In this document: one piece after another, positions 54,309 to 63,708 of the stretch | Position numbering within the stretch: position 1 is the first letter of the stretch | Layout: the number at the start of each line of letters is the position of its first letter | Assembly (NCBI RefSeq): GCF_020905335.1 | Contig: NZ_JAJJMN010000002.1 | Span: 248,001 to 312,000 of the forward strand | From: Flavobacterium lipolyticum | Lineage (GTDB): Bacteria > Bacteroidota > Bacteroidia > Flavobacteriales > Flavobacteriaceae | Length of the DNA: 64,000 nucleotides | Direction: 5' to 3' | The notes under the pieces: generated by a model | Seen by the model: only the letters and a program-made list of their open reading frames with translations | Databases searched by the model: none | What the model was told of the DNA's origin: nothing | Program-made: the position numbers and the translations under genes

Positions 54309-56732
54309 ATGCTAAAGAACTGGATCAACATATTTATTTACCACATCAAAAACAACAAGCTTTTTACAGCTTTAAATGTTTTGGGCTTGAGTATTGGAAT
54401 CGCGGGATTAATTTTTGCTATTTTGTACTGGAACGATGAACAATCCTACGATCAGTGGAACCCTAATAAAGACAAAATTTTTTTAGTAACCAATAAAATG
54501 AATGCTACGACCTATTGGTCTTCGAGCTCAGCACCGGTAGGATCAGCGTTAAAAGCTGCAAGTCCTGAAGTCGAATCATTTTGTTATTTAAACGGAGGTT
54601 ATGATAATGACATTCTTTATTTTAAGGACAAAAAAGTACAATCGGACAAGATTACCATTGCCCAAGGAAACTTCTTTGATTATTTTCCGTATGAATTTAC
54701 TGAGGGCAGTCGAAAGGGAGCTTTACCGGATGTAAACAGTATTTGTTTATCGGAGGATTTAGCGTTTAAGCTTTTTGGAAATCAAACTGCTGTAGGCAAA
54801 AAAGTAGTTTTACAGAAGAAAGTTTTGATGGTACGAGGCGTTTATAAGTTGGATAAAAAATCAGCCTATAATCCTTCCTGTGTTGTTAATTTTATGGACC
54901 AGCGAATTAATGCAAACATTCAGTTATGGGGAAACTTTCAGTATGTTTTATTACTGAAACTGAAAGAGCAGGGGAATCAAAAACAAGTAGCAAAAAATCT
55001 CCAAAAAATATATTTTGAAAACCTGACGGTCCGATTTGCAAAAGAGAAGGGAATTACTCCTAAGGAACTTATTCGCAAATATGGTGAAGTAAAACCAAGT
55101 TTAGAGTCTCTGGCCTCAGTTCGTCTGCATACCAAAACCGGAGGTATGACAGAATCGAAAGGGAATTTCCAATTTTTACTTATCATGGTAGGGTTATCGG
55201 TTTTAATCCTTCTGTTATCGATTGTAAATTATGTTAATTCAGCTACGGCAAATGCGGTGAAGAGAGCGAAGGAAGTTGGAGTTCGAAAAATTATAGGTGC
55301 TTCAAAATATGGTATAATTCAACAATTTTTTTTTGAAACGGCTCTCATTGCGTTGTTTGCCATTTTGGTATCATTGGTTATCGTCGAAATTTCGCTACCG
55401 TATTATAATGCCTTTTTAGAAAAATCACTCGTATTACAAAGCAGTCAGTTTTATCTGCAGCTGATGGTTATATTTTTTATAACGGTTGTATTGGCCGGTA
55501 TACTTCCGGCAGTTTACGTTTCTAATTTTGAGCCTTTAAAAGTGTTGAAAGGAAACTTTGGCCGAAGTAAAAACGGTATTTGGCTCCGTAACGGTATGTT
55601 GATTTTTCAGTTTAGTGTGGCCGCTTTCTTTATTATCGGATCTTATATTGTGTATCAGCAAATAGAACATATGAACTCTAAAGAGTTAGGTTTTAATGGA
55701 AAACAAATTCTGAACATTTCGTATAAGAACATCTATGGAGAAAAAATCAGCAATAAAGAGCGATTGGACCGATATACTAGCATCAGGAATCAATTGCTTC
55801 ATATCAAAGGGGTTAAAGAAGTTTCGGGTGGCGGTTTTGTCCTGGGATATGGTCCAAAATCGACTATAACCTATCAATATAAAGATAAAAGTGTAGACGG
55901 AGAAAATATACCAATAGACTTTGGATTATTGGAAATGTTGAAGATTAAAATCGTTAAAGGGCGCTATTTGGATCCCAAATTTGCTCAGGATACTGTCAGT
56001 TCAATGTTGATTAATGAGACTGCACTCAAGTTATTGAACGAAAAAGATCCGATAGGGAAAAAGATAAACTGGAATGGTCAGGATGCCATTATTGTGGGAG
56101 TTGTAAAAGATTTTAATCTGCTGGATCCGGGTCAGGCTATTCCTCCGATGTCTTTTTTTCATTTTAAAACAGTACCTTGGTTTACAGAACTTTTGAATAA
56201 TATTTATATCACTGCGGATGCCAAAACGATGCAGCAGACTTTGACCGATATTGAAAATCTTTGGGTAAAAAAAGTAGATACAGAATATCCGTTTTCCTAT
56301 GATTTTGTCGATAAAGGGTACAAAAGATCGTATAGTAATTATGTGAGGCAGAAAAATCTATTTTCTTTATTAAATGTTATCGTTATCACCATTGCACTCT
56401 TTGGATTATTTGCTTTGGCTTCGTACTCTATCGAACGACGTATGAAAGAAATCGCGATTCGAAAAACACTGGGTGCGGAAACCAATGTTTTACTAAAAGA
56501 ACTTTGTAAGCAGTATGTGGTTTTCAGTGTTATAGGTTTTTTAATAGCATTGTTTCCCGTATATTATCTGTTGAACAAATGGTTAGAGAATTTTGCTTAC
56601 AGAATTAATATCTCTGTATATCCCTTTGTGATTGGATTTACTGCTTTACTTACGCTAACCTTAGTAGTGGTACTAACAAGAGCGTATCAGGCTACTAAAA
56701 TAGATGTTTTGAAATATTTAAAATACGAATAA
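54309..56732 (+). CDS. FtsX-like ABC permease (MacB_PCD), first paralogue
   Basis: An 807-residue permease with the double-FtsX layout common in Bacteroidota: TM1 near 20-42, a MacB periplasmic core domain (about 50-275), three TM segments (about 285-415), a second TM and periplasmic block (about 430-680), and a final three TM segments (about 690-800). SIVNYVNSATANAVKRAKEVGVRKIIGASK and RRMKEIAIRKTLGAE are the paired FtsX motifs. It ends YQATKIDVLKYLKYE. Next gene starts 1 bp later. Confidence 0.93.
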   Translation: MLKNWINIFIYHIKNNKLFTALNVLGLSIGIAGLIFAILYWNDEQSYDQWNPNKDKIFLVTNKMNATTYWSSSSAPVGSALKAASPEVESFCYLNGGYDNDILYFKDKKVQSDKITIAQGNFFDYFPYEFTEGSRKGALPDVNSICLSEDLAFKLFGNQTAVGKKVVLQKKVLMVRGVYKLDKKSAYNPSCVVNFMDQRINANIQLWGNFQYVLLLKLKEQGNQKQVAKNLQKIYFENLTVRFAKEKGITPKELIRKYGEVKPSLESLASVRLHTKTGGMTESKGNFQFLLIMVGLSVLILLLSIVNYVNSATANAVKRAKEVGVRKIIGASKYGIIQQFFFETALIALFAILVSLVIVEISLPYYNAFLEKSLVLQSSQFYLQLMVIFFITVVLAGILPAVYVSNFEPLKVLKGNFGRSKNGIWLRNGMLIFQFSVAAFFIIGSYIVYQQIEHMNSKELGFNGKQILNISYKNIYGEKISNKERLDRYTSIRNQLLHIKGVKEVSGGGFVLGYGPKSTITYQYKDKSVDGENIPIDFGLLEMLKIKIVKGRYLDPKFAQDTVSSMLINETALKLLNEKDPIGKKINWNGQDAIIVGVVKDFNLLDPGQAIPPMSFFHFKTVPWFTELLNNIYITADAKTMQQTLTDIENLWVKKVDTEYPFSYDFVDKGYKRSYSNYVRQKNLFSLLNVIVITIALFGLFALASYSIERRMKEIAIRKTLGAETNVLLKELCKQYVVFSVIGFLIALFPVYYLLNKWLENFAYRINISVYPFVIGFTALLTLTLVVVLTRAYQATKIDVLKYLKYE

Positions 56733-56733
56733 C

Positions 56734-59145
56734 ATGCTAAAGAACTGGACCAACATATTTATTTATCACATCAAAAACAATAAGTTTTTTACAGCTTTGA
56801 ATGTTTTGGGTTTAAGTATTGGAATTGCAGGATTGATCTTTGCCACTCTGTATTGGAATGATGAACACTCTTATGACGAGTGGAATCCTGAGAAAGATAG
56901 AATTTATACGGTCCTGAACAATATTGGCGGGGGCAATGTTTGGGCTGTAAATTCGCCTATTCCGGGACCTCTTTTAAAAAGAATGAGCCCGCCTTTAGAG
57001 AGTTATTGTTATTTTACAAGCAATTATGCCAGAGAAACAATACAGTACAATGGTAGAATAGAAGTAGTCGATAAAATTTTCTCAGGGCAGGGTAATTTCT
57101 TTTCTTTTTTTCCTTTTGAGTTTATTCACGGCAGTGGAAAAAGCGCACTTTACGATCGGAACAGCATCGCTTTTTCTGAAGAGACAGCTTCCCGCTTGTT
57201 TAAAAGTGAAAATCCAATAGGAAAGCAGGTTAAGTATGCCGACAAAATTTTTATTGTTCGGGGCGTATACCGATTGTCTAAAAAAGCTTCAGTAATGCCT
57301 AATGCTGTTACAACTATAATTGAATACGAAATAGATAAAAACAGAGAAAGCTGGGGACTGCGCTATGGATTAATGTTAAAGTTAAAAAAGCAGAGGGACA
57401 CGACAGCAATACTCAAAAATTTGAATACCATCTATATCGAAAAGAAAGTCAAAAAGCAGGCAAAAGCGGAAGGAATCACTTATGAAGGTTATTTGAAAAA
57501 GTACGGAGAGGTAGAAAAAGCTAAGTTACTTCCGTTTTCAGGAACAAGATTGTATCAGGGAAGTTACCCTTTTCCGGAAGGAGGAGCCAATCTTCGGTTT
57601 TTAAAAATTTTAATGGGATTATCAATTCTTATTTTACTGCTGTCAATTGTCAATTATGTTAACCTTGCCACCGCAAATGCTGTAAAGCGAGCTAAAGAAG
57701 TTGGAGTAAGAAAAATAGTTGGTGCCACAAAATCGCAAATTATTACTCAGTTTGTTTTTGAAACAACTCTGATCACGCTTTTTTCACTTTTGTTGGCATT
57801 GGTGATTGTTGAACTTTCATTGCCTTTTTACAATTCACTTTTGCACAAAGAGCTGATTCTTGAAGGCTCTCAGTTTTATTTACAGCTAATTTTCATTTTT
57901 ATAATCGTCATTACGGTTTCGGGAGTTTTGCCTGCGATGTATGTCTCCAACTTCGAGCCTTTGAAGGTTTTGAAAGGGAATTTTTCCCGCAGCAAAAACG
58001 GAATCTGGCTTAGAAACGGTATGTTGGTTTTGCAATTCGCTATTGCTACATTTTTTATCATTGGTTCAATTATAGTATACCAGCAGGTTAATTATATGGC
58101 TCATAAAGATTTAGGATTTAAAGGTGCTCAGGTGATGGATATTTCTTTTAAACCTAAGAAAGGAAGAAATCAATTTGAAAGATACAAAACGATACGGCAG
58201 GAACTTTTGAAAATAAAAGGCGTTAAGGCAGTTTCGGCAGGGGTATTTTCTATCGGTAACGATATTAATTCATGGTCAGGCATGCACTACAAAGCAAATA
58301 AAGAAGTGATAACACAGCAGATGGCGATTGACTTTGGGATGATGAATGTTTTGGGGATCCGGATAGTTAAAGGAAGAGATTTAAACAGCAAAATTGCATC
58401 AGATAGTAGTAGTAATGTTTTGTTGAATGAAGCTGCCGCCAAAACACTCTTAGAAAAAGATCCTATTAACAAAGAAATCATCTGGGAAGATAGAAAATTA
58501 AAAGTTGTTGGCGTGGTAAAGGACTTCAATTACTTTGGACTTGAAAATAGTATTTCGCCCATGATTTTCATGCACATCAAAGCTTTCGAATGGATGGAAA
58601 AGGATTTGCTTAACATTTCGGTTAAAATCGCACCACAAGATATGCCCGAAACAATTGCGGCTATAAATAAATTTTGGATAACAAAAGTAGATGCAGAATA
58701 TCCTTTTGAATACAATTTTGTTGACAGAAGCTTTGCCCGGACATATAAAATGTATGAGAAACAAAGCCAGCTGTTTTCACTCTTAAACGGAGTTGTGATT
58801 CTTATTGCCGTTTTTGGATTGTTTGCTTTAGCTTCTTTTTCAATGGAAAGAAGAGTAAGGGAAATTGCGATTAGAAAAACATTGGGAGCAGACACCACTA
58901 TTTTACTCGGTGAATTATCGAAACAATATGTCGTTTTTTGTATGATTGGTTTTGCAATCGGAATAATTCCTGCTTATTTTTTATTGCGAAAGTGGCTTGA
59001 GGACTTTGCTTTCCGGATTGAAATTCCTTTGCTTCCTTTTATAGTTGCTTTTGTATTGTTGCTCTTTTTAACCTTATCAATTGTGTTGGCAAAAGCCTAT
59101 CAGGTAACCAAAATAGATGTTTTGAAATATTTGAAATACGAATAA
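56734..59145 (+). CDS. FtsX-like ABC permease (MacB_PCD), second paralogue
   Basis: An 803-residue paralogue of the preceding gene, same domain order. The first 55 residues are nearly identical (MLKNWTNIFIYHIKNNK..NEHSYDEWNP) and the C-termini match (KIDVLKYLKYE), whereas the periplasmic domains are clearly diverged. This indicates tandem duplication with divergence of the outside-facing parts, perhaps forming a heterodimeric exporter with one ATPase at 53592. Confidence 0.93.
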   Translation: MLKNWTNIFIYHIKNNKFFTALNVLGLSIGIAGLIFATLYWNDEHSYDEWNPEKDRIYTVLNNIGGGNVWAVNSPIPGPLLKRMSPPLESYCYFTSNYARETIQYNGRIEVVDKIFSGQGNFFSFFPFEFIHGSGKSALYDRNSIAFSEETASRLFKSENPIGKQVKYADKIFIVRGVYRLSKKASVMPNAVTTIIEYEIDKNRESWGLRYGLMLKLKKQRDTTAILKNLNTIYIEKKVKKQAKAEGITYEGYLKKYGEVEKAKLLPFSGTRLYQGSYPFPEGGANLRFLKILMGLSILILLLSIVNYVNLATANAVKRAKEVGVRKIVGATKSQIITQFVFETTLITLFSLLLALVIVELSLPFYNSLLHKELILEGSQFYLQLIFIFIIVITVSGVLPAMYVSNFEPLKVLKGNFSRSKNGIWLRNGMLVLQFAIATFFIIGSIIVYQQVNYMAHKDLGFKGAQVMDISFKPKKGRNQFERYKTIRQELLKIKGVKAVSAGVFSIGNDINSWSGMHYKANKEVITQQMAIDFGMMNVLGIRIVKGRDLNSKIASDSSSNVLLNEAAAKTLLEKDPINKEIIWEDRKLKVVGVVKDFNYFGLENSISPMIFMHIKAFEWMEKDLLNISVKIAPQDMPETIAAINKFWITKVDAEYPFEYNFVDRSFARTYKMYEKQSQLFSLLNGVVILIAVFGLFALASFSMERRVREIAIRKTLGADTTILLGELSKQYVVFCMIGFAIGIIPAYFLLRKWLEDFAFRIEIPLLPFIVAFVLLLFLTLSIVLAKAYQVTKIDVLKYLKYE

Positions 59146-59157
59146 ATCATAAAAAGT

Positions 59158-59194
59158 AAAGCCTTCAAAGTGAGAACATTTTGAAGGCTTTTTT
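59158..59194 (+). terminator. Rho-independent terminator of the exporter operon
   Basis: Stem AAAGCCTTCAAA / TTTGAAGGCTTT with loop GTGAGAACAT and following T run, about 12 bp after the second permease stop. Confidence 0.93.
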
Positions 59195-59291
59195 AATGGC
59201 AGAAAACTGGGAAAAAGAATTATCTTTGAAATAATAAGATTCTATTGGTAAAAAAAAGAATGTGTTTTTTTAATTTTTCAGGCTATATTTT

Positions 59292-60071
59292 ATGAAGATG
59301 TTTTTCCTTAAATCGGTACTGTTTATATTTTGTCTGACCTTATTTTCCTGCGAAAGTAAAAAGCAAAATCCAGGCGTCAAAGCTTATGAAGCTGGTGTAA
59401 TTTTATCTTTTGATGATGCCTATGTAGACGAATGGGCCGAAGCCGATCAGGCTTTGAGAAAATACTCCTGGAAAGCTACTTTTAATGTCTGCCGTATTGA
59501 TTCGATTGGGAAACCGCAAATCGAAAAACTTCTTGAAATGCAAAAATACGGACATGAAATAGCCGGACATGGCTATCATCACTATAATGCCGTTAAATTT
59601 GTCAATAAAAATGGAATGGATGCTTACATTGATCAGGAAATTACCCCTATGATCGCTTCCATGAAAAAACATTCTTTTAAAATGACCACCTTTGCTTATC
59701 CATACGGATTAAGATCTGATGCATTGGATAAAGCGTTATCTCCCAAATTTAAAATTATTAGAGGAAGAGCTTTTGGAGGAGAACTTCCGGAAAAACAGGA
59801 CAGCTATTTTAACAATTCTAAAATTGTATTTGCCTTTGATATCGACAATAGCCATATTCATTTCAGTATTCCGTATCTTCTAGAATTATTGCACTATGCA
59901 AAACAACACAACAAAATCCTGATTTTATGTGGTCATAAACCCGTTAGAAATGTTACCGAAAATTATCAGACTAAAATCGAAACTTTAGAATTTATCTGCA
60001 GGTACATGAAGTTAAACGATCTCAAGTTTTATACCTTATCGGACTTAGACCGTTTGCTCGAGCACAAATAA
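59292..60071 (+). CDS. Polysaccharide deacetylase (CE4) lipoprotein
   Basis: A 259-residue lipoprotein (lipobox LFSC, C19). The NodB-like domain has the first motif ILSFDDAY (catalytic base and metal Asp in DD) and the second motif HEIAGHGYHHYNA (the HxxxH zinc pair), then FAYPYG and, near the C-terminus, ILILCGHKP. It would remove acetyl or similar groups from a surface or cell-wall polysaccharide. It stands alone after the exporter terminator. Confidence 0.92.
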   Translation: MKMFFLKSVLFIFCLTLFSCESKKQNPGVKAYEAGVILSFDDAYVDEWAEADQALRKYSWKATFNVCRIDSIGKPQIEKLLEMQKYGHEIAGHGYHHYNAVKFVNKNGMDAYIDQEITPMIASMKKHSFKMTTFAYPYGLRSDALDKALSPKFKIIRGRAFGGELPEKQDSYFNNSKIVFAFDIDNSHIHFSIPYLLELLHYAKQHNKILILCGHKPVRNVTENYQTKIETLEFICRYMKLNDLKFYTLSDLDRLLEHK

Positions 60072-60380
60072 ATTTTCTTCAACGTTAAATAACAATAATT
60101 TTTTGCTGAAACGAAAGATTCAGATCAGCTCTTTTTTCGACAGAAATCATGTGTTTTTCACTCAGGTCAATCTTTAAAAATGGAGAGAAGGTCTTTTGTG
60201 AGAATAGCTGTTTTTTTTCGAAATTAGGGAGGTGATAGGTTAGAAATCAGTGTTTTGGCCGGTGAATTTGAGGTGCGCTACAAGCTCCCGATCAAACGAT
60301 TTCGTAAATAATCCGGCATATTTTTTCAAAAATCGTATCTTTGTATCAGGAAAATTGTAGAATTAATTATTAGTTAAATT

Positions 60381-60396
60381 GTAGAACAAGTTCTAC
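60381..60396. promoter_or_regulatory. TGTAGAA-type palindrome upstream of two-component genes
   Basis: GTAGAAC-AA-GTTCTAC (7-2-7 inverted repeat) lies in the 757-bp gap 60072-60828. Further half sites TTGTAGAAT (about 60354-60362) and GTTCTACAG (60412-60420) surround it. A matching site TGTAGAA-ATAA-TTCTACA is at 63413-63430 after the regulator gene. The rest of the gap is AT-rich with no gene I can support. Confidence 0.6.
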
Positions 60397-60828
60397 AGGC
60401 TATTATAAAATGTTCTACAGTCGATTTAATTTCAGCATACTATTTTTGCTACTTATTAAGAAAATAGAAACAATTATATATTTAAAAAATAGAATAAAGT
60501 AAGGTTTTTGTATAAAACACATTTATTCTAAAAAAAAAGATCCCCCCAAATCTCTTTTAAATATCTGTTGTGTTATGGTTACTATTGATAGAGAAGTATT
60601 CTGCTTTGTTGTTTTTTAAACAAAGAAAGAGTATCTTAGAGGAATAAGATCTGTTATCAGTATTAAAAACAGAATTAGTATTTGCTAATTTTTGCTATAG
60701 AACAATATTTATTCAAAATGTAGTACATCATTCAGGATGTTCTTTCGATACCTAATTAAAAAAGTGGCATGAGTTATTGATTTGATTCTGTGACTCATTA
60801 TTTTATTTATCATTTTAAAATATAAATT

Positions 60829-62580
60829 TTGATTAGAAAAGATTCCTTAAATAGTACCTTTAGTTTTTTTAAACTAAAGTTCAAACACAGAAAAATAATT
60901 CACTACACTTTAATAGCCTGTGTTATTCTTTTACAAATAATTGCTATCGTTATCTGGTATAACGAATCGTCTAATGAAGCAGAAATGTCGAAGACTTTAA
61001 ACTCGATGGATTCATTGAATAGAATAACGCATTTTACCAGCGGTATAAATAATTCATTTGTTGATTCTCAAAAGAGTTTTAGTAATTATACCTATTATAG
61101 AGATAAAGAATCACTGAATAAGTACACCGCTTCTTTAAATGAGATCAGTCGTTTGATCGACAGCTTAAGCTTAATTACCAGAGATAATAAGGCGTTCATG
61201 AAGATTCTAGAAGAAAAGAATCAGTCAGAGCACTCTGTAGAGGCTATAAAATCCAGTATAGATTCTATTATTGAGTCGCAGATTAATTCCGATAAAACTG
61301 CTTTATCAAAGCCTTTTAAATTAAACAAGTTTGAGTTTAAAAAGATCTTAGACAGCATTAAAACGGACTCTTATATGACCGTAGACAGTGTATCTAAAAA
61401 AGGTTTGTTCTCAAGATTGGGAGCTGCTTTGGCCGGAAAAGTGGATGTGCAAAAAGAGAAGCTGAATATTACGGTTACGATGAAATACGATAACAAAGTA
61501 GTTACCGGAAGTATCGAAGAACAGTTTGCGAACCTGTTTAATACCACTAATAAATTTTACGAAGAGCAGTTTAAGAACTTAAAGAAGTCATTTGCTAATT
61601 TAAAAGATCAGGATGCTAAACTAAAAGAATTCAATAACGAATTACTGAATTTAGAGTCGGCGATTATGCCGAATTACAATAATTCATTGAAATTGCTTCA
61701 GGACAATACTCAGAAACAATTGCAAAAGCAGTACGAATCCAATAAAATAGCGAGAAGTTATACCATTGGGATTTTGATCCTGATGATGTTTATCGTTTCG
61801 CTTGTGCTTTTCGGCTTCACGAGACTGGCTTTCCAATACGAAAAAAGACTGACTACTGCTCAGATGCAGATCCGTGAAAACCTGAATTTTAAGAACAGAA
61901 TTATGGGAATGATCAGTCATGAAATAAGATCGCCTTTAAGTATTATTTCTATTTACAGTAAGATGATTAGTGCTTCTATAAAAGATGCCGAAATAAAAGA
62001 TACTTTTAAATCAATTCAGTTTACTACAAACTCATTGCTTCTTTTGGCCAATCAGATTCTGGAGTATTCGAAAGACGGAAATTATGAGCCCAAATTGAAC
62101 AATAAGAAGTTCCTGCTTAAGGAAGAGATTCATCAGATTGTTCATTCGATGGCTTCATTGGTTGAAAGTAAAGGAAATAAGATTGAAGTTAATTCTAATC
62201 TGATTTCAAATCTTGAAGTGAATTCTGATGCAGCAAAAATTCATCAGCTTTTTTATAACATTATTGGGAATGCGAATAAGTTTACCGAAAATGGATTGAT
62301 AAAAATTGCGATGGATCTCGAGAAGACCTCTGATAAGCAAGTAAATTTAAAAATAGAAATTGAAGACAGTGGAATTGGAATTGCCAAGAATGACCTGAAA
62401 AACATATTCGAACTTTATTATCAGGGTACCGTTTCAGGAAAAGTAAACGATCTTGGAGTAGGTTTGGGGCTCAATTTGTGTAAAGAAATTGTAGAATTGT
62501 TTGATGGGAAAATAGATGTTCAGAGCGAAGAAGGCAAAGGGACAACGATTATTTTCAACCTCTTCATAAGTTTAGTTTAA
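60829..62580 (+). CDS. Sensor histidine kinase with large periplasmic domain
   Basis: A 583-residue kinase. TM1 is at about 24-43, then a 265-residue, mostly helical and charged extracytoplasmic domain (coiled-coil character near 250-310), TM2 near 312-331, HisKA with H364 in MISHEIRSPLSI, and HATPase_c with GNANKFTENG, DSGIGIAKND and LGVGLGLNLCKEIVELF. The start is unusual: the frame opens at a stop at 60823, leaving only ATT or TTG (60829) before TM1; the next Met is residue 53, beyond TM1. It is paired with the NarL-type regulator 90 bp downstream. Confidence 0.88.
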   Translation: MIRKDSLNSTFSFFKLKFKHRKIIHYTLIACVILLQIIAIVIWYNESSNEAEMSKTLNSMDSLNRITHFTSGINNSFVDSQKSFSNYTYYRDKESLNKYTASLNEISRLIDSLSLITRDNKAFMKILEEKNQSEHSVEAIKSSIDSIIESQINSDKTALSKPFKLNKFEFKKILDSIKTDSYMTVDSVSKKGLFSRLGAALAGKVDVQKEKLNITVTMKYDNKVVTGSIEEQFANLFNTTNKFYEEQFKNLKKSFANLKDQDAKLKEFNNELLNLESAIMPNYNNSLKLLQDNTQKQLQKQYESNKIARSYTIGILILMMFIVSLVLFGFTRLAFQYEKRLTTAQMQIRENLNFKNRIMGMISHEIRSPLSIISIYSKMISASIKDAEIKDTFKSIQFTTNSLLLLANQILEYSKDGNYEPKLNNKKFLLKEEIHQIVHSMASLVESKGNKIEVNSNLISNLEVNSDAAKIHQLFYNIIGNANKFTENGLIKIAMDLEKTSDKQVNLKIEIEDSGIGIAKNDLKNIFELYYQGTVSGKVNDLGVGLGLNLCKEIVELFDGKIDVQSEEGKGTTIIFNLFISLV

Positions 62581-62670
62581 AATAAGACCAAATTAATATA
62601 CTTTTTGTATATTGACAGTAAAAAGGCAATTAGTTAGAGAAAAGCGCTGAAACAACCCTAAATTAGGTAA

Positions 62671-63321
62671 ATGAAAATGAAATCCCCATCCAATAACTAT
62701 AGCTTTTTAGTAGCTGATGACCATAGTGTGGTTCGACAAGGCGTTTCTTTGATGATAAAAGAGTTATTTTCGAATGCTTTAATTCATAAAGCCGGAAATT
62801 TTAAGGATACCCTTACTATTTTAAAAGAACAGAGTATAGATTTATTAATCTTAGATGTAAATTTTCCTGACGGAAACAGTATCAGTATCATAACAGAGAT
62901 TAAATCCATCCAGCCCGAAGTGAAAATACTGATCTTCTCCGCTTATGATGAGAATATTTATGCAATGCGGTATTTGAATGCGGGAGCATCCGGATACCTG
63001 AACAAAGAAACTTCGGAGGAAGAAATGAAAAACGCAATCAGTTCGATGATTTTGTCCGGAAAGTATATTACACAGAATCTTAAAGACAGGATTCTGGACT
63101 CTTATATTTCAAAAAAACCAACAAATCCATTAGATGTATTGTCTAACAGAGAAATTGAAGTGGCACAGCTTTTAATTAAAGGCTATGGTAACCTCGAAAT
63201 AATTGAACACCTGAACATTAAGAAAACAACGGTAAGCACCTATAAAAACAGGATTTTTGAAAAGCTTGAAATTGATAATCTGGCCGATTTGATCAAAGTT
63301 TTTCATTTGTATGCGGACTGA
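62671..63321 (+). CDS. NarL/FixJ-family response regulator
   Basis: A 216-residue regulator with receiver domain (about 8-128; D16/D17, phospho-acceptor D62 in LLILDVNFPDG, K112 region) and C-terminal LuxR-type helix-turn-helix (LSNREIEVAQLLIKGYGNLEIIEHLNIKKTTVSTYKNRIFEKL). It follows the kinase at 60829. The TGTAGAA palindromes on both sides of the pair may be its binding sites. A Met at residue 3 is an alternative start. Confidence 0.94.
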   Translation: MKMKSPSNNYSFLVADDHSVVRQGVSLMIKELFSNALIHKAGNFKDTLTILKEQSIDLLILDVNFPDGNSISIITEIKSIQPEVKILIFSAYDENIYAMRYLNAGASGYLNKETSEEEMKNAISSMILSGKYITQNLKDRILDSYISKKPTNPLDVLSNREIEVAQLLIKGYGNLEIIEHLNIKKTTVSTYKNRIFEKLEIDNLADLIKVFHLYAD

Positions 63322-63350
63322 TAAACAACATACTTCAAACCTATTTTAAA

Positions 63351-63380
63351 AAACAGGACTTTTTAAGTACCTGTTTTTTT
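63351..63380 (+). terminator. Rho-independent terminator
   Basis: AAACAGG-ACTT and AAGT-ACCTGTTT form a stem followed by a T run, 30 bp after the regulator stop. Confidence 0.85.
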
Positions 63381-63412
63381 TGTGATTATTATTTTTTTTG
63401 TGATGTTTTTTC

Positions 63413-63430
63413 TGTAGAAATAATTCTACA
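63413..63430. promoter_or_regulatory. TGTAGAA-N4-TTCTACA palindrome
   Basis: An 18-bp inverted repeat with perfect 7-bp arms, in the 387-bp gap (63322-63708) before the PAS-type gene. It has the same arms as the site at 60381. The remainder of the gap, 63431-63708, is T-rich with no further recognised element. Confidence 0.65.
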
Positions 63431-63708
63431 ACAAGGTGTTCCATGTTCTATAACGTATTGATTTTATTGCATGTATTTTTGTTTTGTCAGGAAGACGCAG
63501 TTGCTGGAACTTTATAAATAAGATGGATTTGTAGCAGAATGGATTATTTTTTTTCAGCATCTAGCTTCCTGTATTAAAAGACACTCTTTTGTTGTTACGG
63601 ACGGCTTTTTTTGTTTTTGCTTTTGTTTTTTGGGTTATAAAAGTCAGGTCAATTTTTATTTTTTTAGAAGATCGCCGTCTGATCAACAAATAGTGCTTTT
63701 AAAATCTA

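Noticed and set aside
60072-60828. Small genes in the 757-bp gap
   Set aside because: Only very short frames with no family similarity or start signal are visible.
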